From Catonella morbi ATCC 51271 (GTDB lineage Bacteria > Bacillota > Clostridia > Lachnospirales > Lachnospiraceae): a stretch of DNA of 64,000 nucleotides. Below are positions 25,187 to 34,679 of this stretch, piece after piece. Under the pieces are notes generated by a model. It did not search any database. It saw only the letters and a program-made list of their open reading frames with translations, and had not been told where the DNA came from. The stretch covers positions 2,271 through 66,270 of the forward strand of contig NZ_KI535366.1 of NCBI RefSeq assembly GCF_000160035.2, given 5' to 3'. Numbering within the stretch: the first letter of the stretch is position 1; every line of letters starts with the position of its first letter. Position numbers and translations under genes: made by a program.

Positions 25187-26887
25187 ATGGCGTTTCGCAG
25201 AGAAAAAAAGAGAATTGGTGACATATTACTGGAAGAACAGATTATTACCCAAGAACAGCTTGAAGAAGCCTTAGCCACCGCAAAAGATGAAAAAAAGAAA
25301 ATAGGAGAAGCGGTAGTCGAATTGGGCTATGCTACGGAACAATCCATAGCTGAGGCACTTTCTTCCCAGCTCGGCTTTGAATATGTGAATCTTACATCGG
25401 TTACGATTCCTGAAAATGTACTGAGTCTGATTGGTGAAAATGTGCTTAGAAGGCATGTGATGATTCCGTACGCTTTCAATCCTAATAATATGAATCAGGT
25501 TTTGGTAGCTATGGCGGATCCTATGGATATGACGGCCATAGATGATTTTAATATAGTTACCAATTTGCAGGTAGTTCCTGCGGTTGCTACCTCTAATGAT
25601 ATCTTTTTAGCTCTTGACAGATATTACGGTAATACAGAGACTATGAAGGCTGCTCAGGAATACGCAAAGGAAAGAGAAGGAATAGCTGCCAAGCTTCAGG
25701 AGGGCGATGCAACTTCCCAGGATGTGCAGAATTCTCCGGTAGTACAGCTCGTAAACTCTATGGTAGAACAGGCCGCAAGACAGAGAACCAGTGATATTCA
25801 TATAGAAGCAAAAGAAGATTCGGTACGTGTACGTTTCCGTATAGACGGTTCGTTGTATGAAAAATTTACATACTCAATTCATCTGCTTCCTGCGATTATG
25901 GCACGTCTCAAGATTATAAGCGGAATGGACATAGCTGAGAAAAGAAAACCGCAGGACGGAAGATTTTCCATATTGGTAGATAAGGTGGAATTTGATATCC
26001 GAGTATCTGTGCTTCCTACGGTTTACGGAGAAAAATGCGTAATGCGTCTTGCGAAGAAAAAAGCGCTTACCAGAGACAAGAGCGAGCTGGGCTTTTCTCC
26101 GTCAGAGTTAAAAGACTTTGATGATATCCTCAGAAACCCTAACGGAATACTTTTGGTTACCGGACCTACGGGAAGCGGTAAATCTACTACCTTGTATACC
26201 GCACTTTCGGAGCTGAACAAAATAGATGTAAATATAGTAACTGTTGAAGACCCTGTAGAGGCAAACATAGACGGAATAAATCAGGTACAGGTAAACGTAA
26301 AAGCGGATCTTACCTTTGCCAATGCGCTGCGTTCAATACTGCGACAGGATCCGGATATTATAATGATAGGTGAGATTCGAGACGGAGAAACAGCGTCTAT
26401 AGCGGTTCAGGCGTCAATTACAGGTCACCTTGTGGTTAGTACGCTTCATACCAATTCTGCTGCGGGAAGTATAAACCGTCTTGTAAATATGGGAGTTGAA
26501 GGCTATCTGTTGGCAGACTCTTTAGTGGGAATCATTGCACAGCGACTTGTAAGAAGGCTTTGCCCGTATTGCAAACGGCCTCATGTACTGACTGAATTTG
26601 AGAAAAAAATGATGAAGATCAGACCTGATGCGAATTTGGAAATATTTGAGCCGGTTGGCTGTGATCATTGCGACAGAACAGGATATTCAGGACGTATAGG
26701 TATATATGAAATAATGAAAATCACACCGCTTCTTAAGGAGTTGATTTCAAGAAATGCTACCGTAAGTGAGCTAAAAGAGGCCGCGATGGGTGAAGGAATG
26801 CACACATTAAGACAAAGTGCGACTTTGCTTGTGCTGGAGGGAATAACATCCTATTCAGAGATGGTTAAGACAACTTTTGAAAACTAA
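25187..26887 (+). CDS. pilB: Type IV pilus assembly ATPase PilB (GspE family)
   Basis: Cytoplasmic motor that powers pilus extension. 566 residues. The N-terminal GspE_N/MshEN-type domain (ITQEQLEEALATAKDEKKKI region, about residues 1-150) is followed by the ATPase: Walker A GPTGSGKS at 326-333, Asp box, Walker B IIMIGEIRDGETA near 387, and the tetracysteine zinc site CPYCKR...CDHCDRTGYSGR near 457-500. The MshEN domain in related ATPases can bind c-di-GMP; whether this one does cannot be told here. ATAGGAGA precedes the ATG. It is the first gene of the pilus locus, 300 bases before pilT. Confidence 0.94.
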   Translation: MAFRREKKRIGDILLEEQIITQEQLEEALATAKDEKKKIGEAVVELGYATEQSIAEALSSQLGFEYVNLTSVTIPENVLSLIGENVLRRHVMIPYAFNPNNMNQVLVAMADPMDMTAIDDFNIVTNLQVVPAVATSNDIFLALDRYYGNTETMKAAQEYAKEREGIAAKLQEGDATSQDVQNSPVVQLVNSMVEQAARQRTSDIHIEAKEDSVRVRFRIDGSLYEKFTYSIHLLPAIMARLKIISGMDIAEKRKPQDGRFSILVDKVEFDIRVSVLPTVYGEKCVMRLAKKKALTRDKSELGFSPSELKDFDDILRNPNGILLVTGPTGSGKSTTLYTALSELNKIDVNIVTVEDPVEANIDGINQVQVNVKADLTFANALRSILRQDPDIIMIGEIRDGETASIAVQASITGHLVVSTLHTNSAAGSINRLVNMGVEGYLLADSLVGIIAQRLVRRLCPYCKRPHVLTEFEKKMMKIRPDANLEIFEPVGCDHCDRTGYSGRIGIYEIMKITPLLKELISRNATVSELKEAAMGEGMHTLRQSATLLVLEGITSYSEMVKTTFEN

Positions 26888-27011
26888 ATATTTATTCCGA
26901 ATTATCAATATTAGTTGTAATATGTTCGACCTGCTAAAATATATTTGAGAAAATTTGTAATTTATCTATAATATTATATAAAAAAATGACGATATAATTA
27001 ATATAATGAAA

Positions 27012-27044
27012 TGTAACCGCCTTGTAACTGTTTAATGATATAAT
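27012..27044 (+). promoter_or_regulatory. Tandem TGTAAC sites and -10 element, copy 2 (before pilT)
   Basis: TGTAAC at 27012-27017 and 27023-27028, ten bases, then TATAAT at 27039-27044. Spacing is identical to copy 1 at 24687-24719, and flanking bases (CTTGTAACTG, TTTAATGATATAAT) also agree. The start codon of pilT is 34 bases after the -10. Confidence 0.6.
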
Positions 27045-27077
27045 TATCGAATACTACACGAATACGAGAGGGAATAA

Positions 27078-28136
27078 ATGACAATAGAAGAAATTTTACT
27101 AGTTTCACAGGAAAAGAAGGCTTCGGATATTCATTTGGCTCCGGGAAGCCCGCTTATGTTCAGAATTAATGGAGAATTAATTCCTCAGTCGGAAGAATTA
27201 CTTACTCCTGAAGAGATTTGGGAAGCGGTTTCGGCTGTTATGATACCTGAAGAAATAGAAGAACTTAAGAGAGTGGGAGAATTGGACTTTGCCTTTTCAT
27301 TACCGGGTATGTCCAGAATCCGTGCCAATGTGTTCAGACAAAGAGGTACGTATGGTGTGGCTTTGCGTATACTCAGTTTCGAGACACCTACGCCTGAAAA
27401 ACTCGGAGTACCGCGTTCCGTGGTAAACCTTACCAATAAAAAGCGTGGACTGGTACTTGTTACGGGAGCTACCGGAAGCGGTAAGTCTACTACACTTGCC
27501 AGCCTTATAGGAGTAATTTCCGAAAGGGATGCCAAAAACATAATAACTTTGGAAGATCCTATAGAGTATTTACATCCTCATAAGAAGTCCATAGTCAGCC
27601 AGAGAGAAGTCGGTTCGGATACCGCTTCTTATGCAAATGCACTTAGGGCGGCACTCAGAGAGGATCCGGATGTTATTCTGGTCGGAGAGATGAGAGATTT
27701 GGAGACCATAGCCATAGCTATAACAGCTGCGGAAACAGGACATTTGGTATTCTCCACCCTGCATACCAATTCATCTGCAGACTCTATAGACCGTATGATA
27801 GACGTATTTCCTCCGCATCAGCAACAGCAGATAAGAGTACAGCTCTCGGGAGTTTTGGAAGGGATACTGGCTCAGCAGCTTCTTCCGAAGGCTGACGGAA
27901 GGGGAAGAGTTGCGGCTTTTGAGGTTATGATAGCAACCTACGCTGTAAGAAACCTTATCAGAGAGGGAAAAGCCTATCAGATACCATCCATACTTCAGAC
28001 AGGAAAGAAAGACGGAATGCAGACTATGGATGATGCGATATTTGAATTATATCTTAAAAGAGAAATAGACGGAGATACCGCGCTAAGATATTCCTTTGAC
28101 TTAGACAGAATGAAAGGAAGAGTCGGAGGATTCTAG
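27078..28136 (+). CDS. pilT: Type IV pilus retraction ATPase PilT
   Basis: 352 residues. Walker A GATGSGKS at 130-137, Asp box TLEDPIEYLH, Walker B DVILVGEMRDLETI, the His box TGHLVFSTLHTNSS, and the PilT signature AIRNLIREGKAYQI-type helix (here AVRNLIREGKAYQIPS) followed by GMQTMDDAI. These separate PilT from PilB and support retraction and twitching. pilC follows 11 bases later. GAGAGGGA precedes the ATG. Confidence 0.95.
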   Translation: MTIEEILLVSQEKKASDIHLAPGSPLMFRINGELIPQSEELLTPEEIWEAVSAVMIPEEIEELKRVGELDFAFSLPGMSRIRANVFRQRGTYGVALRILSFETPTPEKLGVPRSVVNLTNKKRGLVLVTGATGSGKSTTLASLIGVISERDAKNIITLEDPIEYLHPHKKSIVSQREVGSDTASYANALRAALREDPDVILVGEMRDLETIAIAITAAETGHLVFSTLHTNSSADSIDRMIDVFPPHQQQQIRVQLSGVLEGILAQQLLPKADGRGRVAAFEVMIATYAVRNLIREGKAYQIPSILQTGKKDGMQTMDDAIFELYLKREIDGDTALRYSFDLDRMKGRVGGF

Positions 28137-28147
28137 GAGGGAGAAAA

Positions 28148-29362
28148 TTGGCAGATTATACATACCTTGCGATAGACAGTAAAGGTAAGGAAAAAAAAGG
28201 AAGCGTTCAGGCTGAAAACATCAAAGAAGCGGCTATTATGGTAAAGAATAATGACTATACCATAATCAAGCTTGAAGAAGCCAATGTTTTAACAAAAGAT
28301 ATACAGCTGAGTGTCGGAAGTTCAATAAAGACCAGAGACTTGAGTGTGTTTTGCAGACAGCTGGTAAGTATGATTAATGCGGGTGTAACTGTAATAGATG
28401 CACTTGATATGCTTTCAGTGTCAACCGAGAATAAAGTTATGGCTAAGACCATAACAAATGTAAGGGCGAATATCCAAAAGGGTGAAACTCTTTCGGAGGC
28501 GATGTCAAGACATACCAAGGTCTTCCCGAGTATCATGATATCTATGGTGGCTGCGGGAGAGGCTTCGGGTAAGCTGGAGGTAGCCTTCTCCCGTATGGCC
28601 GAAAGATTTGAGAAAAAGGCAAAACTTGATGCTATGTTAAAGAAAGCTTCGGTTTATCCTACCATAGTTATTGTGGTATCTATTATTGTAATCATAGTCA
28701 TGCTGGTACAGATTATACCTACTTATAAGTCTATGTTTGATCAGTTGGGAGCTGAACTTCCTATACAAACTGTACTGGCGGTAAAACTAAGTGATTTTAT
28801 TATAGCTAAATGGTACCTTATTATAGCAGTCTTAATAGCCTTTATTGTTTTTATTGCAGTATATAAGAAGACAATATCGGGACAGATTTTCTTTGGTACT
28901 ATTGCAAGGAAGTTGCCGGTATTTGGCATAATAAACATTAAAAATGCAGCTTCGAGTTTTGCAAGAACTCTTTCAACCCTTGTATATGCAGGTCTTCCTA
29001 TGGTGGAGGCGCTTGAGATTACAGCCAATACCATGGACAATTACGTATATAAGCAATGTCTTAAGATAGTTAAAGACGAGGTTGTAAAGGGTGTGCCCAT
29101 GTCGGAGCCTATACAAAACAGCAAGCTCTTCCCTCCTATGGTCGGCTATATGACTAAGATAGGTGAAGAGACCGGAGATGTGGAAGGTATGTTAAGCAGG
29201 CTTGCAGACTACTATGATGAAGAGGTGGAGATGGCTACCCAGACATTGATGGCTGCCTTAGAGCCTTTTATTATGATGGTGCTTGCCGGTATAGTTATAA
29301 TGCTTATCTCGGTAATTATGGGACCTATGATATCTATGTACGGTGCACTGGACAATTTATAG
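28148..29362 (+). CDS. pilC: Type IV pilus inner-membrane platform protein PilC
   Basis: 404 residues of the T2SS-F family. Two homologous cytoplasmic domains (LSVFCRQLVSMINAGVTVIDAL near 63-84 and ASSFARTLSTLVYAGLPMVEAL near 264-285) alternate with three membrane segments (about 170, 220 and 375). The platform sits under the growing pilus and couples PilB/PilT to pilin movement. The start is TTG 28148, set by the strong AGGAGGGAG immediately upstream and the family-typical MADYTYLAID beginning. Confidence 0.94.
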   Translation: MADYTYLAIDSKGKEKKGSVQAENIKEAAIMVKNNDYTIIKLEEANVLTKDIQLSVGSSIKTRDLSVFCRQLVSMINAGVTVIDALDMLSVSTENKVMAKTITNVRANIQKGETLSEAMSRHTKVFPSIMISMVAAGEASGKLEVAFSRMAERFEKKAKLDAMLKKASVYPTIVIVVSIIVIIVMLVQIIPTYKSMFDQLGAELPIQTVLAVKLSDFIIAKWYLIIAVLIAFIVFIAVYKKTISGQIFFGTIARKLPVFGIINIKNAASSFARTLSTLVYAGLPMVEALEITANTMDNYVYKQCLKIVKDEVVKGVPMSEPIQNSKLFPPMVGYMTKIGEETGDVEGMLSRLADYYDEEVEMATQTLMAALEPFIMMVLAGIVIMLISVIMGPMISMYGALDNL

Positions 29363-29455
29363 CATTGAACTTGCGAAGATAAATTATGAATAATTTATAA
29401 AATATGAATATTTGCGAAAACTTTGCAAAAAAAGAAAATAATCTTCAAATAATGT

Positions 29456-29484
29456 TTGACATTACGGGAAATATGTGTTATTAT
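29456..29484 (+). promoter_or_regulatory. Promoter of the major pilin gene
   Basis: TTGACA (29456-29461), 17 bases, TATTAT (29479-29484); a start near 29491 gives a leader of about 98 bases. This strong, separate promoter fits the high demand for major pilin. Confidence 0.7.
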
Positions 29485-29522
29485 GAAGATGTAAAGGTGG
29501 AAGTTTAAAAACATTGAATTAG

Positions 29523-29546
29523 AAACACTTTATAGGGAGTGTTTTT
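29523..29546 (+). terminator. Small hairpin in the pilin leader
   Basis: AAACACT (29523-29529) pairs with AGTGTTT (29538-29544), followed by TT. It looks like a weak attenuator or a 5' stabilising stem; no c-di-GMP aptamer is recognisable. Confidence 0.4.
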
Positions 29547-29588
29547 AAGATAAACCAATAATATTTCAAATTAAAAGGAGAATGAAAG

Positions 29589-30032
29589 ATGAAGAAGAAA
29601 ATGAACAACAAGGGCTTTTCTCTTGTAGAGCTTATCGTAGTTATTGCTATTATGGCAGTCCTTATCGGACTTCTTGCACCACAGTTCATTAAATATGTAA
29701 ACAGATCCAGATATGGAACAGACGTTAAGAACGGTCAGGAAATTGCAACAGTAGTTCAGACACTTATAGCAGATAGAGTATTAAGTGGTGCTGCTGTTAC
29801 TGTTGGTAGTGCTGAGGAATTTAAGGATGGAGTGAAAGCGTTTAATTTAGCTAAAAACCAGAAACTTGTTGGTTCAGAAGCACCAAAGAGTAAAGTAGAT
29901 TCCAGTAAAGGATTTTTTATTGCATACGATCCTGCTAATGGTCACGTAGAGGTATATGCACAGAGTGCTGAAGCTAAAAATATGGTATATCCTGAACTTG
30001 GAGCTGATTATAAGGGCAAAGCTGAAAACTAA
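29589..30032 (+). CDS. pilA: Major type IV pilin
   Basis: 147 residues. The prepilin leader MKKKMNNKG is short and basic, and cleavage before F in G-FSLVELIVVIAIMAVLIG is expected, with Glu at mature position 5. The C-terminal part is a small globular pilin head without cysteine, as usual in Gram-positive pilins. AAAAGGAG precedes the ATG and the gene has its own promoter. The closest neighbour downstream is the prepilin peptidase that processes it. Its short length and promoter suggest that it is the main subunit, whereas the later pilin-like genes are minor. Confidence 0.9.
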   Translation: MKKKMNNKGFSLVELIVVIAIMAVLIGLLAPQFIKYVNRSRYGTDVKNGQEIATVVQTLIADRVLSGAAVTVGSAEEFKDGVKAFNLAKNQKLVGSEAPKSKVDSSKGFFIAYDPANGHVEVYAQSAEAKNMVYPELGADYKGKAEN

Positions 30033-30062
30033 TTATTATATTTAACTATTGAAAGGAACTTT

Positions 30063-30827
30063 ATGAGTTACGAACTGCTAACTATAGCTATGTATACTGT
30101 TATCTTCCTCTTCGGTATAACCATAGGTAGCTTCTTGAATGTCTGCATCTATCGTATACCGAGAGGAGAGACGGTGGTGACCACACCTTCACATTGTATG
30201 ACTTGCGGTCATAAGCTTAGCTGGTTCGAGCTTGTTCCTTTATTCTCCTACATCTTCCTTAGAGGAAGATGTAGGAAGTGTAAAAGCCGAATATCACCTC
30301 AATACCCTATAGTTGAGGGGATTAATGGCTTTCTGTACTTACTTGTGTTTTTTATAAACGGATTCACTGTAGAATCTGTAATATTTTCTTTATTTACATC
30401 TGCACTCTTAGTGCTTACAGTTATTGATTGGAGAACTTATGAAATTCCGATCAGTATTAATATTTTTATTCTAGTACTTGGATGCCTAAGGGTGGTCTTG
30501 GATTTTAATCATTTACGGGGCTACCTTATAGGCTTTTTTGCGGTAAGCAGTGTACTCTTTCTTATTTATATCCTTACTAAGGGCAGGGCTATAGGAGGAG
30601 GAGATATCAAGCTGATGGCTGTGGCAGGACTTCTGCTTGGTTGGCAGCTTGTTGTGCTGGGATTTTTTATAGGTTGTATACTGGCTTCGGTTATACACAT
30701 TATTCGTATGAAGGTTTCGGGAGCGGACAGGGTGCTTGCTATGGGACCTTATCTTTCGGCAGGGCTGTTTATAGCTATGCTTTGGGGAAATAATTTTATA
30801 AACTGGTATTTAAATAGTTTTAATTGA
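30063..30827 (+). CDS. pilD: Prepilin peptidase (A24 family)
   Basis: 254 residues, about seven membrane segments. The N-terminal methyltransferase-type domain begins with TIGSFLNVCIYRIPRGE and has the zinc cysteines CMTCGHK...CRKCKSR. The two catalytic aspartates are in VIDWRTYEIP (near residue 122) and in the GGGDIKLM motif (near 180). It cuts and may N-methylate the pilins encoded around it. Confidence 0.95.
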   Translation: MSYELLTIAMYTVIFLFGITIGSFLNVCIYRIPRGETVVTTPSHCMTCGHKLSWFELVPLFSYIFLRGRCRKCKSRISPQYPIVEGINGFLYLLVFFINGFTVESVIFSLFTSALLVLTVIDWRTYEIPISINIFILVLGCLRVVLDFNHLRGYLIGFFAVSSVLFLIYILTKGRAIGGGDIKLMAVAGLLLGWQLVVLGFFIGCILASVIHIIRMKVSGADRVLAMGPYLSAGLFIAMLWGNNFINWYLNSFN

Positions 30828-30854
30828 TAAATAAATATTAATTTGGAGAAAAAC

Positions 30855-32588
30855 ATGGCGAACAGAGTACTTAGTATTGAAATTGGGCAAAGCCTTATAA
30901 GGGTTCTTGAAGTGTCCGGTAAAGGCAAGGAAACGAGGATACATGATTCGTTTTCATTTTCAACACCGGAGAATATGTTTGAAAAAAATGACTCTAAAGA
31001 GTTTGCAAATATATTGAAGGATGAACTTAAGAAGAGGAAAATAGCTACAAAGAAGGTTATCTTTGTTATTAATTCAAGTCGTATGGCTACCAGAGAGGTT
31101 ACCATACCTGCTGTTAAAGAAAATAGGATAGATGACCTTATAACTGCCAACGCGTCGGAATATTTTCCTGTTGATCTGTCCCAGTATGTACTCGTACATG
31201 AGATTATAGAGAGATTCACGGAAGAAGGCAGCAAGAAACTTAGATTAAATGTGCTTGCAATACCTAATGATATAATAAACTTTTACGGACAGTTGGCTAA
31301 AGATTCCGGACTTACCTTGGAAGGTATGGGCTACACAGGTACAGCTTCCAAACAGCTGTTACTCGGTGACGGAAATAACGGAGTAAGGGCTTTATTAAAG
31401 ATAGACGGACGTTCTTCTTTAGTAACTATTATGGATGGTAATAAGGTTGAACTTCAGAGACATATTGGCTACGGTGTAGCGGAAGCTGTTACCGCTGTTT
31501 GTGAAAATGGCTGGTACGGTCATCTTAATTTCATAGAAGGCTTGGAGATACTTCGTAAACACAATCTTTTATTTGACGTAGCAAGAGATGAGAACGGGGA
31601 TGGTGTTTATGAAGAACATGAAATCAGTACTTCAAATGTGAAAGACAGACTTAAAGAAGACGTTACGGAAAGTCTGAAAATGGTTTCGGGAAGTATAGCG
31701 AGAATCTTAGATTACTATCAGTCCAGAAACCAGGAGAACAGGATCAGAAAAGTAAGTGTTATAGGTCTCGGTGCCGATATAGAAGGATTTACAGAGTTCC
31801 TTGGTGCGGAATTCGGTATAAACACAGAAAAGTTACCTATAATCAGAGGAGTAAGCCTTGATAAAAATCCGGGTGATGCGGAATATCATATAGCAACATA
31901 TTATTCCTGTCTCGGGGTAACACTTAAGGGCGGTGAGCTTCCTTCTCTTAGCAAGAAGAAAAATGAATTATCCCTTAAGAGAGAAGGCAAAGAAGTTAGA
32001 ATGAGCAGCGGTTCATTAGCTTTACCCGCTATACTGTCTGCATTGCTTATTGTGGGAGCCGGAGCTTGGTTTGCTATTGCATTCTTTGCTTATAATGAGG
32101 CTAAAGAAGAGAATTTGTCGATTAATAACAGGATAAATGAACTTTCTTATATAGAGAATGTTATAACAGATAATGAGACTGCAAAGGCGGAGTATGACTG
32201 GATTGCCGCTGCTATGAAGCTTACAACGTCCAATAATAACGGACTGAAAGCTTTAATAGAACAGCTTGAGAGAAAGATGCCTTCAGATATAAGGGTTTTA
32301 TCGCTGAATGCTAACAATGAAGTGATTTCACTTAATGTTACGGTCAGCAGCAAAGATTCTGCGGCAGATATGATAAAACGCATCAGAGAATTTGATAATG
32401 TGGCAATAAGTAATATTTCAACTATATCTGAAACAAAGGAAAAGGATGAAAGAACTGAAGTAAACTTCACAGTTGACCTTGCTTATGTTGATGTTGAGCA
32501 AAATAATGAAGCTGTGGCTGAGGAAACTTCTAAGGAATCAAAGTCGGATGAAAAAGAATCTACTGAGAAAAAGGGGGAAAATAAGTAA
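30855..32588 (+). CDS. pilM: PilM-PilN fusion, pilus alignment protein
   Basis: 577 residues that join two usually separate proteins. Residues 1 to about 330 are the actin-like cytoplasmic PilM (VLSIEIGQSLIRVLEV start, MATREVTIPAV, then SRNQENRIRKVSVIGLGADI in two pieces). A membrane segment at about 388-412 is followed by a coiled region and a PilN-type periplasmic-like domain (ALIEQLERKMPSDIRVLSLN). In separate systems the N-terminal tail of PilN binds PilM, so a fusion fixes this contact. ATG 30855 is chosen with GGAG at 30845-30848. The stop overlaps the start of pilO. Confidence 0.88.
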   Translation: MANRVLSIEIGQSLIRVLEVSGKGKETRIHDSFSFSTPENMFEKNDSKEFANILKDELKKRKIATKKVIFVINSSRMATREVTIPAVKENRIDDLITANASEYFPVDLSQYVLVHEIIERFTEEGSKKLRLNVLAIPNDIINFYGQLAKDSGLTLEGMGYTGTASKQLLLGDGNNGVRALLKIDGRSSLVTIMDGNKVELQRHIGYGVAEAVTAVCENGWYGHLNFIEGLEILRKHNLLFDVARDENGDGVYEEHEISTSNVKDRLKEDVTESLKMVSGSIARILDYYQSRNQENRIRKVSVIGLGADIEGFTEFLGAEFGINTEKLPIIRGVSLDKNPGDAEYHIATYYSCLGVTLKGGELPSLSKKKNELSLKREGKEVRMSSGSLALPAILSALLIVGAGAWFAIAFFAYNEAKEENLSINNRINELSYIENVITDNETAKAEYDWIAAAMKLTTSNNNGLKALIEQLERKMPSDIRVLSLNANNEVISLNVTVSSKDSAADMIKRIREFDNVAISNISTISETKEKDERTEVNFTVDLAYVDVEQNNEAVAEETSKESKSDEKESTEKKGENK

Positions 32589-33358
32589 TGTCAATATCAG
32601 ATAGAGACAAAAAGATATTATTAGTATTTCTGGGCATACTTGTATTTGGCCTTGTGTATTTTTTCCCTATAAGAGGATATATGGATGATACAGAAAAGTT
32701 AAAGGCTGAAAACATCTCATTAAATCCAAAGCTTACAGACCTTCAGGAAAAGGCTGCCAGGGAAACAGAAATCAAAAATGAAACAGCGGATTTAAGATCC
32801 AAAACTACCAAGGCAATAGCGAAATTTCCGTCTTTACTGCGTACTGAAAATGAGATTATGGCTATAGTAAAGTTTGAAAAGGAATTAAAGATAGAGGTTC
32901 CTTCTATTACGGTAACCGCTCCGGTAGAGGTTCAAACAGCGGTTTCGGCTGATTCTGTGCCTGAGGCTGCACCGTCGGAAAACAGTGAAACGGCTTCTGT
33001 GGAAGCTACTGGCGATACGGCTGTGGCAACAGCGGCGGGGATAGCTTCCAAGTACACCCTCTATGATATGTCTACCAATATTGACTACAAGGGTGGCTAC
33101 AAAAGTATGAAGAAGTTTTTGAAAAAAATAGCTAAGTCATCAGATAAAAAGAGCATTAATACAGTATCGTTGAGTTTTGATGAAAAGACCGGAAATCTTG
33201 ACGGAAATATAGTCTACGATTCATATTTTCTGTTAGGAAGTGACAGACCTTATGAAGAGATTATAACAAAGACAATTAAACATGGTAAAAAGAACATATT
33301 CGGAACTGTAGATGCTTCCGCCAATGATGGTAAGAAGAAGAAAAAAAGAAAGAAATAG
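32588..33358 (+). CDS. pilO: PilO-like pilus assembly protein
   Basis: 256 residues with one N-terminal membrane segment (ILLVFLGILVFGLVYFFPI, residues 10-28), a coiled-coil stretch (about 35-80) and a C-terminal ferredoxin-like domain around YKGGYKSMKKFLKKI. This order is that of PilO. The middle (about 110-145) is a low-complexity Ala/Glu/Ser/Thr linker, and the C-terminus ends in a lysine run. Start ATG overlaps the pilMN stop (TAATG). Confidence 0.82.
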   Translation: MSISDRDKKILLVFLGILVFGLVYFFPIRGYMDDTEKLKAENISLNPKLTDLQEKAARETEIKNETADLRSKTTKAIAKFPSLLRTENEIMAIVKFEKELKIEVPSITVTAPVEVQTAVSADSVPEAAPSENSETASVEATGDTAVATAAGIASKYTLYDMSTNIDYKGGYKSMKKFLKKIAKSSDKKSINTVSLSFDEKTGNLDGNIVYDSYFLLGSDRPYEEIITKTIKHGKKNIFGTVDASANDGKKKKKRKK

Positions 33359-33473
33359 TAGTCCGAATAATGTATAGTATAGGCTAAGAGCAGAGTTATC
33401 AGAGTAGGTGATTTGACTATAATAATCGCAGACTCTGATTCGTATATCTAAATATTAAGAGAGGAAGTGAACA

Positions 33474-34679
33474 ATGCAAAAAAAGAAAAATCAGACCGGA
33501 CACAGTCCTAACAAAGGCTTTTCACTTATAGAAATTATAGTTGCAATTGCTATACTGGCAGTCATTGTTCTTCCGCTTTTACACGCTTTTGTAACATCGT
33601 CGAGGTTGAATGCAAAAGCAAGGAATAAACTTATGGCAATAGAAACTGCCAAAAATATAATGGAGCAGATTAAGGGATATAATTTAGCGGAAATAGCCAA
33701 AGGCGCCAATCCGGCTAACCCTTCGGAGTTGAGATTCGGCAATTCGGGCTTTGCTGAACTTGAATATAATGCTTCTGAAAGCAAGTATGTAGTGGCTTCT
33801 AATGATAGTATAAGATTGAACCCTGCTACGGGAAAGTATGATTTTTATCCGAAAAGTGAAAATAAATATTATTATTTTTTAAAAGATATAAATCCCGGTG
33901 GTTTTAAGGCAAATGCGCTGATTACAGTATCAAAACCGGGGATATCGGCTGATGCAATCAATCAGATAGTACCGATAAACGTAAATAAAGATATTGTAGT
34001 GGACGCTACTGTTGATGTAGCAAATATAGTAAGTAAAATCAAAAGTGATTCTGCATATCCGGACGGGATAAGAAATAAGGTAACTGAGAGCAGTATATAC
34101 AGGGAAATTGAAATTACTGTTGAAGACAACGGAATCAATACGGTTGTTAAGACTGAATTTAAATATTTCGCTGCCGGTGTTTCTGAACAGTTCAAGATTA
34201 TACGTGATTTAAAGACTGAGTTTAGCGATTCTCCGAAGGAAGATCTTAGGAGTATATATTTTTTCATCGCACCTTGGAACAGTTCGGGAAGAGATGAAAA
34301 GGTGGTAATACATAATAATTCGAATAAGAAATTTAACCTTTATCTGGTAAAGCAGGGCTCCGGTTTAACTCCGGGTAAGAGGATATCGGTTGAATTGAGA
34401 GACGGAGATTTTGATATAACACTTAAGAGTCCGGTTAAGATATATACGAATATCCCTGATTCACAGGTAAAATATACATACTATCGTAACGGATTACTTC
34501 TCTCTGCAAGCAGTATGGATATTAAAAAAGACCTTGTGGAAAGTAAGTCTGCTGATGAAGTAAACAGCTTAGAGAGACTGTATGATATTGAAGTTAAAGT
34601 ATTCGAGGCTAATGTTACTGAGGATAATATTGTGAGTGCAGAACCACTTGTAACGCTGACAGGAGGTATATCAAATTGA
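33474..34679 (+). CDS. Minor pilin-like protein (PilV-type), 401 residues
   Basis: The prepilin signal NKG-FSLIEIIVAIAILAVIVLP is clear, with cleavage before F and Glu5. The following helix (NAKARNKLMAIETAKNIMEQIKGY) is the usual long pilin helix. The remaining 320 residues are a large mostly beta extracellular domain that I do not recognise. Large minor pilins of this kind often sit at the pilus tip or start assembly. GAGAGGAAGTG precedes the ATG. The 115 bases before it hold nothing certain. Confidence 0.8.
   Translation: MQKKKNQTGHSPNKGFSLIEIIVAIAILAVIVLPLLHAFVTSSRLNAKARNKLMAIETAKNIMEQIKGYNLAEIAKGANPANPSELRFGNSGFAELEYNASESKYVVASNDSIRLNPATGKYDFYPKSENKYYYFLKDINPGGFKANALITVSKPGISADAINQIVPINVNKDIVVDATVDVANIVSKIKSDSAYPDGIRNKVTESSIYREIEITVEDNGINTVVKTEFKYFAAGVSEQFKIIRDLKTEFSDSPKEDLRSIYFFIAPWNSSGRDEKVVIHNNSNKKFNLYLVKQGSGLTPGKRISVELRDGDFDITLKSPVKIYTNIPDSQVKYTYYRNGLLLSASSMDIKKDLVESKSADEVNSLERLYDIEVKVFEANVTEDNIVSAEPLVTLTGGISN

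Noticed and set aside
29485-29588. c-di-GMP riboswitch before the major pilin
   Set aside because: No GEMM-type core or tetraloop-receptor pattern is visible; only a small hairpin is present.
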